Source: Brassica napus (taxonomy: Eukaryota; Streptophyta; Magnoliopsida; Brassicales; Brassicaceae). From it: a stretch of DNA of 64,000 bases. The notes under the pieces were generated by a model that was not told where the DNA came from, made no database searches, and saw only the letters and a list, made by a program, of their open reading frames with translations. The stretch lies in NCBI RefSeq assembly GCF_020379485.1, contig NC_063437.1, forward strand, positions 6,520,806-6,584,805, read 5' to 3'. Below are positions 23,122 to 34,437 of the stretch, in pieces (within the stretch, counting starts at the first letter, position 1; the number at the start of each line of letters is the position of its first letter). The position numbers were made by a program, and so were the translations under genes.

Positions 23122-26100
23122 ATGTCTGGAAATTATAATTATTCAAATTTCCGAGAGTGGATGTACAAGAGGATCGATGAGGAGACAGGAAAACTTTCTG
23201 AAGAGTTCATAGCGGGGGTGGAACAATTTATGACATTCGCAAACAGTCAGTCTCTAACACAAAGTAATGGCGGTAAGTTTTTCTGCCCGTGTACTGTTTG
23301 TCAAAACGATAAATTTCTCGCGGGAACAAAAATTTGGAGACATATATATAATAGAGGATTTATGCCAGACTATTATGTTTGGTATAAACATGGAGAAGAA
23401 ATTGATATTGCATTAGGAACGAGTTATGTTGACCCGACGCATTTAAGTGGTAGTGATCAAGAAGTTGGTAATGAGGATAATTATATATATATGGTGAATG
23501 ATGCATTTCGTGATAATGTGAGTTTTGATAACTATCAACATGATGATAGTTATCAGAATGTAGTAGACCCGCAACGCAACCATTCGAAGAAGTTCTACGA
23601 TTTGTTAGAAGGAGCACAAAATCCTTTGTACGATGGTTGTCGTGAAGGGCAGTCACGGTTATCCTTAGCTGCTCGGGTCTTGCAAAACAAGGCAGATTAT
23701 AATCTGAGTGAAAAATGTGTGGATTCAGTATGTCAAATGTTGACAGACTATTTACCAGAAGGAAACACAGCAATCGATTCACACTACGAGACCGAGAAGT
23801 TGATGCACAACTTAGGGCTCCCATATCATACAATTGATGTTTGTATTAACAATTGTATGATATTCTGGAAAGAAAATGAAAGGTGGGAAGAGTGCCAATT
23901 TTGTGGTGCAGCAAGATGGAAGCCTAGGGACAAAAGACGCAGAACCAAAGTACCATATAGTCGTATGTGGTATCTACCTATAGCTGACAGGCTGAAAAGA
24001 ATGTATCAGAGCAAGAAGACAGCAGCGGCAATGAGATGGCATGCTGAGCACCAAGCAAAGGAGGGGGAAATGTGTCATCCATCTGATGCGGCAGAATGGA
24101 AACATTTTCAAGATATATATCCCCAGTTTGCCGAAGAACCTCGTAACGTTTATCTTGGATTATGTACTGATGGATTCAATCCGTTTGGGATGTCTCGTAA
24201 TCATTTATTGTGGCCCGTGATTCTGACTCCATATAATCTACCCCCTGATATGTGCATGAGTACAGAGTATTTTTTTCTTACAATTCTGAATTCTGGGCCA
24301 AATCATCCGCGAGCTAGTCTTGATATCTTCCTCAAACCTTTGATCGAGGAGTTAAAAGAATTGTGGTCAACTGGGGTTGAAGCATACGATGTGTCCTTAA
24401 ATCAAAATTTTAATCTAAAAGCTGTGTTACTATGGACGATAAGCGATTTTCCAGCGTATGGCATGTTATCAGGATGGACGACCCATGGTAAATTGGCTTG
24501 TCCAATTTGCATGGAAGATACGAAAGCTTTTTATCTACATAATGGAAGAAAGACGTGTTGGTTTGATTGTCACCGCAGATTTCTTCCTCGTGATCATCCA
24601 CTAAGGAAGAATAGAAAGGACTTCTTGAAGGGAAAAAACGCGGTAAATGAATTTCCACCTAAATCTTTGACTGGTGAGCAAGTTTACTCAGAGTTATCGG
24701 GTGTCAATCCACTGAAAACGTCTGTTTGCGGTGGAAATGGTCATGAAAAGAAGAAGCCTGGTTATGGGAAATATCATAACTGGCATAAGGAAAGCATTTT
24801 TTGGGAGTTGCCAAACTGGAAGGACCTGATACTCCGAGACACAATCTTGATGTGATGCATATAGAGAAGAATTTTTTTGACAACATCATCAATACTCTTA
24901 TGAATGTTAAAGGCAAATCGAAAGACACAATCAATTCAAGATTGGATATGGCAATATTCTGTGATCGGCCACACTTACATGTTGATACTGCTGGTCAAGC
25001 TCCATTTCCTCCTTACATGCTGGACGAAGATGAAAAAAAACGGTTATTGGAATGTGTGAAACACGCTGTTAAATTCCCAGACGGATATGCTTCAGACTTA
25101 GCTAATTGTGTTGATTTAGAGAACAACAAATTTTCTGGCATGAAGAGTCATGACTGCCATGTTTTTATGGAGCGGCTACTTCCATTTATATTTTCAGAAC
25201 TCCTAGACCAAAACGTCCATCTTGCGCTATCAGGTACTAATTAGCTATTTTTTTAATTTATTTTGAAATGATAAACCTTTATAATTATAGTAAATATTAC
25301 TAATAAATACATTTTGAATATTGTAGCGGTTGGTGTATTTTTCCGAGACCTTTGCTCGAGAACCTTACAGAAAAATCACGTCCAAATGCTTAAACGGAAT
25401 ATTGTTTTGATCATCTGCAATTTGGAGAAGATTTTTCCACCATCGTTTTTCGACGTCATGCAGCACTTGCCTATACATCTCCCCTACGAAGCTGAACTAG
25501 GAGGACCTGTGCAATATAGGTGGATGTATGTTTTTGAAAGGAATTTCAAAAAATTGAAAGCGAAAGCAAAGAACAAAAGATTTGCGGCCGGCTCGATTGT
25601 TGAATCATATATCAACGATGAGATAGCTTACTTCTCAGAGCACTACTTTGTTGACCATATACAAACGAAATCATGGTAAACGCTATCATTATTTCTCGGT
25701 TTCAGTTTTTATGTCTATGTGCATGCTTTTTATTTATAAATGTGCATTAATAATTTTCATAATCATTTGGACAGGTTCACAAGATTTCATGAAGGTGAAG
25801 TTCCCGTATATCATGTTCCTGGAGTGCCAGATATATTTACACATGTAGGTCGTCCAAGTGGAGAAATGCAAGAAATATGGCTTTCCGAGAAAGACTACAG
25901 ATGCGCACATGCATATGTTTTACGAAATTGTGATTATTTTCATCCATTTGAGAGGTATAATTTGATAATATTATCATCTTCCGTATTGATTTACCCAACT
26001 ATAATTTCCCATACTAATATTTTTTTGACTAATTTAGGATGTTTGAAGATTTCCTTACTGCCAAATATGCAGACCTCTCTGAAAAAGACCTCTCTGCGAA

Positions 26101-26199
26101 GAGAGCTGACGAATATCAAATATGGGTGAAAGATTATGTACGTTTGACTAATACTTTTATTTAACTATGTGTATATAATAATATATAAATATATATTGA

Positions 26200-26230
<31 letters not shown>

Positions 26231-27031
26231 GTGTTGCAGGTTAGCTATTGGAGCAACACACATCATTTTCCTCAGTGGGTTAAAGATATTGCGAATGGAC
26301 CCATGAATAAGGCGAGAACATGGCCCATCTATTTCACAAGAGGCTTTTTGTTCCATACGCAGAAGCATGGCGAGGGAAGAAAGACATGTAACTACGGTGT
26401 GAGTGTTAAAGGGGAGAGCTACACAAATGCTTCTGATGAAGCTGATTACTACGGGATCTTGACTGATATCATACAAATTCAGTATGAGGGGTCGGTCGAT
26501 TTGAAAATCACACTTTTTAAGTGTAAGTGGTATGATCCGTTAGTTGGTAGAGGCACTCGGCGGAGCAATGGTGGCATCGTCGATGTTCTTTCATCGAGGA
26601 AATACCATAAATACGAACCATTTATTCTAGGTACGTATTTTATATTGAACTTATACTTTTATGATTTGATACTTAATTTAATTATACTTTTATTATTTGA
26701 TATTACATGCACAGCATCTCAAGCAGATCATGTTTGTTATATCCCGTATCCGTACGTTAAGAAACCAAAGCATTTGTGGCTCAATGTTTTGAAAGTGAAT
26801 CCGAGGGGAATCATTTCTGGAGAATATGAAAATAAAGAACCGACATTGTTGCAACAAGTAAATGATGATGCTGTTTTAATGACTACGGTTGAAGATCTAG
26901 CAGTTGATCATTTGGTTTATGCTCGGGTACAACCTATAAATCTCGATGTTGATGTGGAAGATGTTGAACAAGATGATGAATTTCAATGTAATATATCGTC
27001 ATCCGACGAAGATGGAGAAGTACCCTACTAA
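23122..27031 (+). pseudogene. CACTA TNP2-like transposase (six exons, one 2-bp frameshift)
   Basis: The catalytic transposase of the element. Exons by GT/AG: 23122-25233, 25327-25675, 25775-25954, 26038-26137, 26240-26630, 26715-27031. The N-terminus has the transposase-associated domain (REWMYKRID, FFCPCTVCQND, IWRHIYNRGF). The Transposase_21 core follows (LYLGLCTDGFNPFGMS, WPVILTPYNLPP, DFPAYGMLSGW, LACPICMEDT), then a DUF4218 block (MQHLPIHLPYEAELGGPV.YRWMY) and a DUF4216 block (FKCKWYDP). At about 24837 the frame breaks: CGAGACACAAT has two bases (GA) more than needed to read into HNLDVMHIEKN. All splice phases otherwise fit. The GA looks like a duplication and may be a recent mutation or a sequencing error. 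Confidence 0.9.
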
Positions 27032-27544
27032 AATATAGTATAATTTTCTAAACTTTGTTTAAATATGTATTGTAATATAATTTTGTAAACTTTGTTTTAA
27101 TGTGTATTGTAATATAATTTTGCAACTTTGTTTGTTGTGTATTGTAATATATTTTTGTTTAAAACAAATATATAATCAACTCATAAACAAAGTAAAATTA
27201 TTTCTCTGAGCCCTAAACCAACACATTCTAGATCACTACCCTATACCCTAAATTGTATTAACCTTAAACTAAAACCAAAAAGACCCGGCCAAATTTTCAT
27301 TTGGTGATTGTGTTGTTAATTTTCATTTGGTGACTTATGTAAATAAGGTGAAATTTTCACTCCCCGCGAAGCCTAAATTAATTCCCACCCAAATTAATTT
27401 AACCCTCCAAAGCCCAAAATAATTACTCTTATAATCGATAAAAGAACAGAAACCCTAATCACTTGTGTTCTCTCTGCCTTCAACACATCTCACCTCTTTC
27501 TATCGATCTAAACTCTCCATATCCTCTGTTAATCACTGAAGACG
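27032..27544 (+). other. CACTA intergenic region
   Basis: Holds the 3' UTR of the TNP2-like gene, with three copies of GTATTGTAATATA (about 27067, 27103, 27139), and the leader/promoter of the second gene. No ORF recognised. Confidence 0.5.
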
Positions 27545-30052
27545 ATGTCGGGAAAGAAGAAACAGAAGAAGATGTTCACCTCCAGTGCGATGACACCATC
27601 TCCCCTTCCCTCGCAGTACGAATTCGTTCCAAGAACTCAAGCGCCTCCGCCTGTCCCGAACCGCCAACCTCCACCATCTGTGTCTGACTATCCACCTCCG
27701 GCACAGCTTTTCCAGGACTCGACGGTCCAATCCAGAAGAGATTCAACTCCATCGCCACAGCCTCGAGGGTCTCAGACTTCACAGCCTCGAGGGTCTCAGA
27801 CTTCACAGCCTCGAGGGTCTCGGACCTCACAGCCTCGAGCGTCTCAGACTTCACACCCTCGAGCGTCTCAGACTTCCCTACCTCAAGGATCTCAGACTTC
27901 AGCGACTTGACAACCACAATCGCCACAATCTCAGAGCACTTCTGAAGCTCAGAACTCACAGACTGCAGAAGATTCAGAAGATGAAGAATTTCCTCATGTA
28001 GAACCCACTCTCTCCAAAGACCAGATGGATGTTGTCAATGCTCTTCTATCCCAGCCAGGCAGGGAGCGCTTAACTACCCTTTCTCCCTACTTGGAGCCTG
28101 GAACCACTTGGTACTTTCTTATCTTGAAGCTTAATTTTGATTGGGTTTGGAAATGATGAGCTTTCTTGTACTGGTGAATGTTTTTTTTCTTCTAAATGTT
28201 TCGTCTTTTATTCATAACGGTTTAAAGGGTAATGACTTGTTTCTTTTGTCTTGTAAATGAGTTGTTTGTTTTGTCTTGTAAAGGTTTATTCTTTTGTTCA
28301 TTATGGGTCTTCTAAAGGTTTAGTCTTTTGACTAAAGCTTAAAGCTGCAAGCTGTACTGAACAAAAAGACTAAAGCTTGAACCTTCAATGACTTGTTCAT
28401 AACGAGTTGTTTGTCTGTCTTGTGAATGAGTAGTCTTTTTTGTTCTTTACGGGTTTTAGCTTTAGGACTTGTGATTTTTTTCAGTTTTATCATTTACGGG
28501 TTTAAGCTTTAGTCCTTTGAATGTTTGTAAATTTTATTTGATTACTAACTGTGATTAATGTTTGTTGAATATCGATGAATGTATTTTATATCACTCTCAG
28601 CCTAATATGATTTTTCTGTGTTTCTAGGTTTGGTTCGGACAAGGGTAAACTGACTCGGAAGATCAGTAAGATCTTTAAAAACAAGTTTAACGGTCAATAC
28701 TACAGCTGGACTGTTGTGCCTCGGCGAAGACAAGAAAGATGGTTTGTAGAGTTTGCAGTTGAGTTCTTTTCTTCTAGACTTCGCATTTCAACTTTCTTTA
28801 GTTAAATTTACTTTTTAATATCAACTTTCTCTTCTGTTGTAGAAAACTCATACATGGCGTTCTACACTAACCGGTTTAGTTCAGGAGAAGTTTGAGAGGA
28901 TAGGTCAGCGCCGTCTCAAAGACATTGTTAGCAATCGCAGGACTTCTCGAAAGAGACCAAACTGGATTAAGAAAACTTTGTGGAGAAAAATGTGTGCTTT
29001 TTGGGACACTGCTGAAGCCAAAGAAAAGAGTTTGACGACTTCAGCTGCTCGGATGTCTGACCGTAAAGGTCTTGGTCCTCACAAGCACAACTCAGGACAG
29101 AAGTCTTTCCAACAAATCGAACAAGAAATGGTAACTTCCTTTTCTTTGAGCAAACTAAAAAAAAAATTATGTCTTAATACCCTTTACTTTGTTTACCATT
29201 TCAGGTAGAGGAATTGGGCAGACCGGTGACTCTTAGTGAAGTCTTCATTAGGACTCATACAAAAAAGGATGGGACCTTTGTGGATATGAAAGCACAGGAG
29301 GTTGTTGAGGTGTATCGGCGGAACAAACAGTCAAAGTTGGATGACCTTGAGGCTGAAAACGCAGACCCTTCAGAGTCTAGTTCACAAGCTCCAGAGCTCT
29401 CTATAGATGAGGATAATGAGATATTCCTCCTGGTAAATTTTTTCTCTTAAAGTTTAGTTTGTTTTTGATATATAATCTGTTTTCTTTGGTTTTATATTTT
29501 ATCTTTTATACTTGATGCTTGTTTCTTCTCGTTTTTGGTAGATGATACATACTGTTTCCTCTGCTTTTATTATTTATTTTTCCTTCTGGGATACTTGTTT
29601 CTCTGGGTTTATACTTGTTTCTCTTGTTTCTATGATACAGGATACTTGTTTCTTCTTGTTTTTGATACATCATACTTAGTTCTTCTCTTTTTTTGTAGTC
29701 TACTTACACAGACAAAAGAGGAAAACATTATGGAATTGGAAGCCTCGAGAGTACTCTCGTCAATGGAAAGCGGAAGTACAGTGCATCCTCTTCAATCCTG
29801 GACCTGCAAACACAGCTTGATGAAGCTCACCGCATGATCGAGGAGCAGGCTGCCCAGAATGCAATCGCTCTCCGCAAAATCGAGGAGCAGGCTGCCCAAA
29901 ACGCAAACAATCTCCGCATAATCAAGGAGCAGGCTGCTCATAGCGCAGAGCAAGGAAAACAGCTCAAGGAGTTATCTAGAGTGGACAAGTTTTTGACTGC
30001 AACAAATCCTCAGTACGTTGAATACGTTGCAGCTAACAAGTCGGATGATTAG
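27545..30052 (+). pseudogene. CACTA second gene (Ptta/En/Spm plant transposase, TNPA-like)
   Basis: Exons inferred from GT/AG sites: 27545-28110, 28628-28757, 28843-29130, 29205-29432, 29699-30052. The N-terminal exon is Pro/Ser-rich, with six repeats of a QPRGSQTS octapeptide. The core holds RKISKIFKNKFNG, YYSWTVVPRRRQERWF, FERIGQRRLKDIV, WRKMCAFWDTAEAKEKS and EVFIRTHTKKDGTF, the usual blocks of the plant transposase family PF03004. The C-terminus is a coiled coil with three repeats of IEEQAAQNA. In En/Spm the companion protein binds the subterminal repeats. A TGA at 27908-27910 interrupts exon 1 soon after the octapeptides; a single C-to-T change from CGA would explain it. Confidence 0.85.
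27758..27901 (+). repeat. 24-bp coding minisatellite (6 units)
   Basis: Six consecutive 24-bp units starting CAGCCTCGAGGGTCTC at 27758, 27782, 27806, 27830, 27854 and 27878 encode QPRGSQTS-like octapeptides. The last two units are the most divergent, as expected at the edge of a tandem array. Confidence 0.9.
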
Positions 30053-30824
30053 GTTCTCTTACGATCAGGTGTTAAAATATTTTCTGTACTTTGAAACTTA
30101 TGATCAGGTGTTAATATTGTCAGCTTGTTAAACTCCTATAAGAGGAGTTCTTTTGTATCAAACTTGTTAAACTCCTATAAGAGGAGTTCTTTTGTATCAA
30201 ATATTTTAGCTTGTTAACATTTTCATTTTTTTTATTATCAATTGTTCCAAACAATAAAAAAACAGGAAATCAAGCAAAATAAAATTCAAATCACAAAATT
30301 TGGAAATAAATCTCGTTGTATAGTCGCTTATCAGTCAGTGTTTAGTGCATAAATAAACCATTTCGCCCAAAAAACAGTAGCAATGTAGTCGCTAACTAGT
30401 AGCAAAATCGTTAAATTTAACGACTGATGACCGACTAAATATAACGACTGATTCCCGATTAAGTTTTTACGACTGATTCCCGACCACTATATTACGACTG
30501 ATTTTACAACTGATATTTTCCAACTGATCTGCGGCGACAATACATGACCTTATGACAGCAAAAATGTCGCAGACTGGTCGTAAGAGATGTCGCAAAATCG
30601 TCGCCAAAGATTACGACTGAATTAAGACTGTTCTATGACTATGTACTGTACTCGTAAAACAGTCGTAAATCAGTCGCTCAATTCCGACTGATTTACGACC
30701 GTTTGTTTTTTGCGACGCGTTGGTTTCCGACCTCATGTTCAGTCGCTAATCAGTCTTAAAGTGTGATTTTGCGACTAATTTGCTACCAATTGTGTAGTCG
30801 GAATATACATGTTTTCTTGTAGTG
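30053..30824. repeat. CACTA 3' UTR duplication and 3' subterminal repeats
   Basis: Two copies of a 41-bp unit holding AACTCCTATAAGAGGAGTT (itself a short hairpin) lie at about 30122-30201. From about 30310 the AGTCGC / TTACGACTGAT words recur densely to the terminal inverted repeat at 30811-30824, mirroring the 5' end. Confidence 0.75.
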
Positions 30825-30853
30825 CGGTTATAATGTCGACAACGAAAGAGTGT

Positions 30854-30931
30854 CGATCGATGGTACTATTGGGACGTCGACCGATACACCTTTGCCTACG
30901 TCGACCGATAGTCAGTTGAGGACATCGATCG
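30854..30931. repeat. 24-bp CGNNCG ladder, Athila-B 3' LTR
   Basis: CGATCG, CGACCG, CGACCG and CGATCG start at 30854, 30878, 30902 and 30926: exact 24-bp steps with unrelated 18-bp spacers. The sister LTR has the same ladder at 50092, 50116, 50140 (CGACTG) and 50164. Confidence 0.9.
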
Positions 30932-31374
30932 ACGGGTTCTAGCCAGACCTATGCGCGAGTATGATATGCCCTATTAAGATACTAAATTGGCGGTTAGCCC
31001 TCTCTAGCAGTCCTAATATGATAGATAGATGTCAAAATGGGATAACAACGGTGCTTGAGTATGCAATCCTATGATCAAGTTCTAGTTAGCAAGGCTAAAA
31101 CAAGCAATGAATACAAATCTATCTTGAATATCACAACAAGGCAGATCTATAGTTTGGGGCTAATCCCACAAACCTATCTGAACCCTGGATCTAATAAATG
31201 AACTACTCAGACATAGCAAAGCAATTCATAACAATGAAGAAATGTAAATTCATAGTATATATGAAAAAAATGGAAACAAGGAGTTCCAATCACAAGTGAT
31301 CTTCTCTCCAAAACTCTCTCTTCTCTCTCAAAGTAAAACTGTAACCAAAAAGCTCTCTGCCGTCAAAACACTTA

Positions 31375-31675
31375 GAGCATCTCCAATGTATATCTCTATA
31401 TTTTCCTCTAAAATAGAGATCTCTATTATAGAGGTGAATTTGTTCCAATGTATGTCTCTATAATAGAGTTCCTCTATTTTAGAGGAAAATATAGAGGAAT
31501 CCTACTTTTTACTTCTATATTTAGAGATGAAAATAACAAATCTCTATATTTTCCCCTATAAATAGAGGAACTCTATTATAGAGGCATACATTGGAGCAAA
31601 TTCACCTCTATAATAGAGTTTCTCTATTTTAGAGGAAAATATAGAGATAATAATAGAGGTGGGTTGGAGATGGTC
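31375..31675. mobile_element. 301-bp fold-back MITE, TTA target duplication (Tourist/Harbinger-like)
   Basis: Ends GAGCATCTCCAA and TTGGAGATGGTC, flanked by TTA at 31372-31374 and 31676-31678. The whole element is close to one long inverted repeat: arms of about 145 bp share TCTCTATATTTTCCTCTAAAATAG. The sister LTR at about 50610 lacks it (ACACTTAGGC), which fixes the boundaries. TTA duplication points to the PIF/Harbinger superfamily; no transposase is encoded. Confidence 0.88.
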
Positions 31676-32023
31676 TTAGGCAGTATATAATCTACTAGGT
31701 TAAAAACTCATCAGAGCATTTTCGTAATTTGGCTTGGCCTTGGGTTTTAAGTCCGCTGGATCCAGAATGTCGCGTGTCCAAAGTCTCGACATCGATCGAT
31801 GGTACTTGTGTACATCGATCGATATTAATCTTCATCTGTCGAGGCATCTCTTGGTGTCGATCGACAGCACTGGATGCGCATCGATCGATTGTTCTTCCTC
31901 TCATCGACCTCTACATGGTCAGCTCGGGTGAAATGTCCTTTAAGCTCCAAAATGCTCCAAAATCATAGCTTTACTCTGAAATGCACCTGAACCTGAAAAC
32001 ATACCTAGAAGAGTAGAAAACAT

Positions 32024-32071
<48 letters not shown>
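32024..32071. repeat. (TA)n microsatellite in Athila-B 3' LTR
   Basis: About 24 TA units. The sister LTR has a much shorter AT run at the same place (about 50958), so the repeat length has diverged since insertion. Confidence 0.9.
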
Positions 32072-32073
<2 letters not shown>

Positions 32074-32122
32074 AAACGCTTATATACCATGGATGAAAAC
32101 GGGTCAAATCCAAGGTATATCA

Positions 32123-32775
32123 ACTCCCTCAGACTTACCATTTTTCTTGTCCTCAAGCAAAACATACATGCAGTCTTTCTGAAAGAGGTTTGAAAATATT
32201 AGGGACTTAAGATTTTAAACCATAGAAATCTTTTTCTCAACATTTTTGCAACCACATTTAAAAAGTCCTAATCACAGAAGCACACTATGCAATATCCTAG
32301 CTTAGCAACCATTTCTAACATAACACAACTCATCAATTCACGTCTGACATCCCCTCTACTGACTTCATTTCTTAGCATAAATATAAATTGATGAGTTGGA
32401 TGCAAGGATTTCAGACAAGTATCTGGAGCTGCAGGTAAAAGTTAGTTCCTAGTTTCTCTCTCTCTAATTTTCTCTCTTGAGTCAAAGTCTGCTTCCATTG
32501 CAGGATCAGTGACCAAGATTGGACAGGCTTCCATGAATCAAAACTTAATGGTGGTTGCCACCAAGCTATGTTCACTTCTTTTTGACCTATATCGAGCTGC
32601 AGGTAAAAGTTAGTTCCTAGTTCTTTGCGAAAGCGAGCCTTGAAGATTGCCGCCTCCAAGTCCCGTTTCGAACTCTTTTATTGGAGTCTTTATGAATCAA
32701 GCCTTAATGGTTTTAGCCACCAAATCCTGTTCAGACTCATCCTAAGTAAACAATAGATCTTATTTTGATTATATA

Positions 32776-32820
<45 letters not shown>

Positions 32821-32879
32821 AGAGAAATCACTAAATATTTTAGGGTCGAAATTTAGAGAGAGAAAATAATCTACACAAA
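32123..32879 (-). other. Athila-B 3' untranslated region with polypurine tract
   Basis: Directly beside the 3' LTR, the minus strand reads AAGTCTGAGGGAGT, the polypurine tract that primes plus-strand DNA. Further right, two related 55-bp segments (TGAATCAAAACTTAATGGTGG and TGAATCAAGCCTTAATGG types, about 32533 and 32693) form an imperfect direct repeat, also present in Athila-C at about 56053 and 56190. A second TA tract lies at about 32767-32807. No ORF. Confidence 0.75.
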
Positions 32880-33427
32880 TGTTGGGGTAAAAAACGGTTA
32901 CGACGGAATTACCACCCGAAAATCCTCGGAGATCTTATTTCCGAAAGAGATAGTAAAAGGAAAGATGTAACTTTCGTAAAATATAATCAATACGAAGTTT
33001 TTACGAAGAAGTATCCTTGAAGATTCAAACCAAACAAACCAGGCTCGGTCGTTGCGTAATTACTGCGCATACACGCCGTCCGGTCGCTACGTAGCAACCA
33101 AGTCCGGGCCGATATCGGCCGCTGCATAGCGATCGAACGTCCGACCCACTCGGTTGCTACGTAGCGACCAAGATCAAGCCAAAGCGCGGTCGCTAGGTAG
33201 CGACCGAGCGATCATCCCGCTCGGTCGCTACGTAGCGACCGAGCTCAAACCAAAGCTCGGTCGCTACATAGCGACCGAGCGCTCGTCCCGCTCGGTCGCT
33301 ACGTAGCGCCCAAGCTCAGCCAAGCTCAGTCGCTACATAGCGACCGAACGTTCGTCTCGCTCGGTCGCTACGTAGCGACCAAGCCCGAGCCAAGCTCGGT
33401 CGCTACGTAGCGACCGAGCGTCCGTCT

Positions 33428-34001
33428 CTTCCTCAAAAACCTGTGGAGACAAAACAAGACTACTCGGAAGCTCCGGTTGCAAAACAGTTAGTTCTACAAT
33501 AGCTTGTTCATTATCAAGATTAAACTCAGTTTCAAGAGAAGGAAGATCACAATCTTTTTCACAAAACATCAAGCTTTCAATTGGCTCTTCATCAGATTCA
33601 TCAAAAATGGATAGAGAATCTGAAAAACTTTTAAATTCAAAATGATTTTCAGATTCACCTTGGGCTTTCTTACTGATGAACAAGGATGGCTCAGCTACTG
33701 GGACACGTGTGGATGTGCTCTTCTTTTGGCTCTTGCTGAAGCCCTTGAGGGCTTTGTCCACTCCCTTCACAAGGTTATCACAAATTTGTTGGACATCAAA
33801 TTGAAAGGGTTGCCTTTTTGGATCAGCCACATCTCTGGCTGTTTTTCTCCTTATAGCTGGCTGTTCCTGCATACTATCAAACTTATCAAAATAATTCAAA
33901 GGATATTTAAAAGGAGTTTGAGAGTTAGAATTTCGTTGAGGCTTCTCCTTGTTACTTTTCCTTAGCAAACCAAACATCATAAACCTGAAAAATCTCAACA
34001 C
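33428..34001 (-). CDS. gag-like N-terminal fragment, third gypsy family
   Basis: A frame from 34001 encodes about 190 residues starting MLRFFRFMMFGLLRKSNKEK, with RRKTARDVADPKRQ and an acidic stretch (FDESDEEPIESLMF). It then reads on into the palindrome array, which translates as LRSDRAWLGLGRYVATE. Placed just after an initiator-Met primer site, it is most likely the beginning of a gag protein. I do not recognise a named domain. Confidence 0.45.
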
Positions 34002-34437
34002 AAAAGTTAGTAGATAAAAACCTCACACTCTCAAGTGTTTGATCCTCACCCACACAAGTGTTTCTCTCAGATTTTAAGGTAATCACTCAAGTTTCTAAGA
34101 AGAACAGATTCAAGAATCCCAATGGTCAATCTCAAGCAAACACAAGGGAATTTCTCAAGATAGCAAGATAAGAGATTTTTGGTTTTGGAATCCGTTTTAA
34201 CCACCTCAAAGACTGGATTTCTCCTCAGCCAGCAGGCTTTCTCTTCCACCACCAATCCCCAAATGAAAACTTTTCGAAATTTCTTTTTTTTTTCTTTCTG
34301 TTTTTTTTTTTTTGATAGAGGATGGTATTGAGGGGCCCGGATTCAAGATAGATAGAAGAAGAAGTGTTTATGAAGAAATGGAAGATGAGAAGATGGATCG
34401 AGATAGAGAATACCAGACGAGTGGCTCTGATACCACT

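Larger units (their letters stand above)
22567..30824 (+). mobile_element. CACTA (En/Spm) DNA transposon, 8258 bp, with both transposase genes
   Basis: The ends are CACTACAAGAAAAC and its reverse complement GTTTTCTTGTAGTG, with the 3-bp duplication CGG at 22564-22566 and 30825-30827. Inside are a TNP2-like transposase gene, a second gene of the Ptta/En/Spm type, and dense subterminal repeats at both ends. This is the full layout of an autonomous CACTA element. Each gene carries one disabling change as read here. Its target was the 3' LTR of Athila-B. Confidence 0.95.
22206..32122 (-). repeat. Athila-B 3' LTR, interrupted by CACTA and MITE
   Basis: LTR sequence is at 22206-22566 (TGATACCACTC start), 30828-31374 and 31679-32122 (TATATCA end). 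The missing inner parts are the CACTA element and the MITE. The intact sister LTR at 49713-51024 shows both empty sites: CTCACCGGTTAG (CACTA) and ACACTTAGGCAA (MITE). Confidence 0.92.

Noticed and set aside
32024..32071. TA tract as a replication origin or regulatory element
   Set aside because: It is a simple microsatellite that differs in length from the sister LTR.
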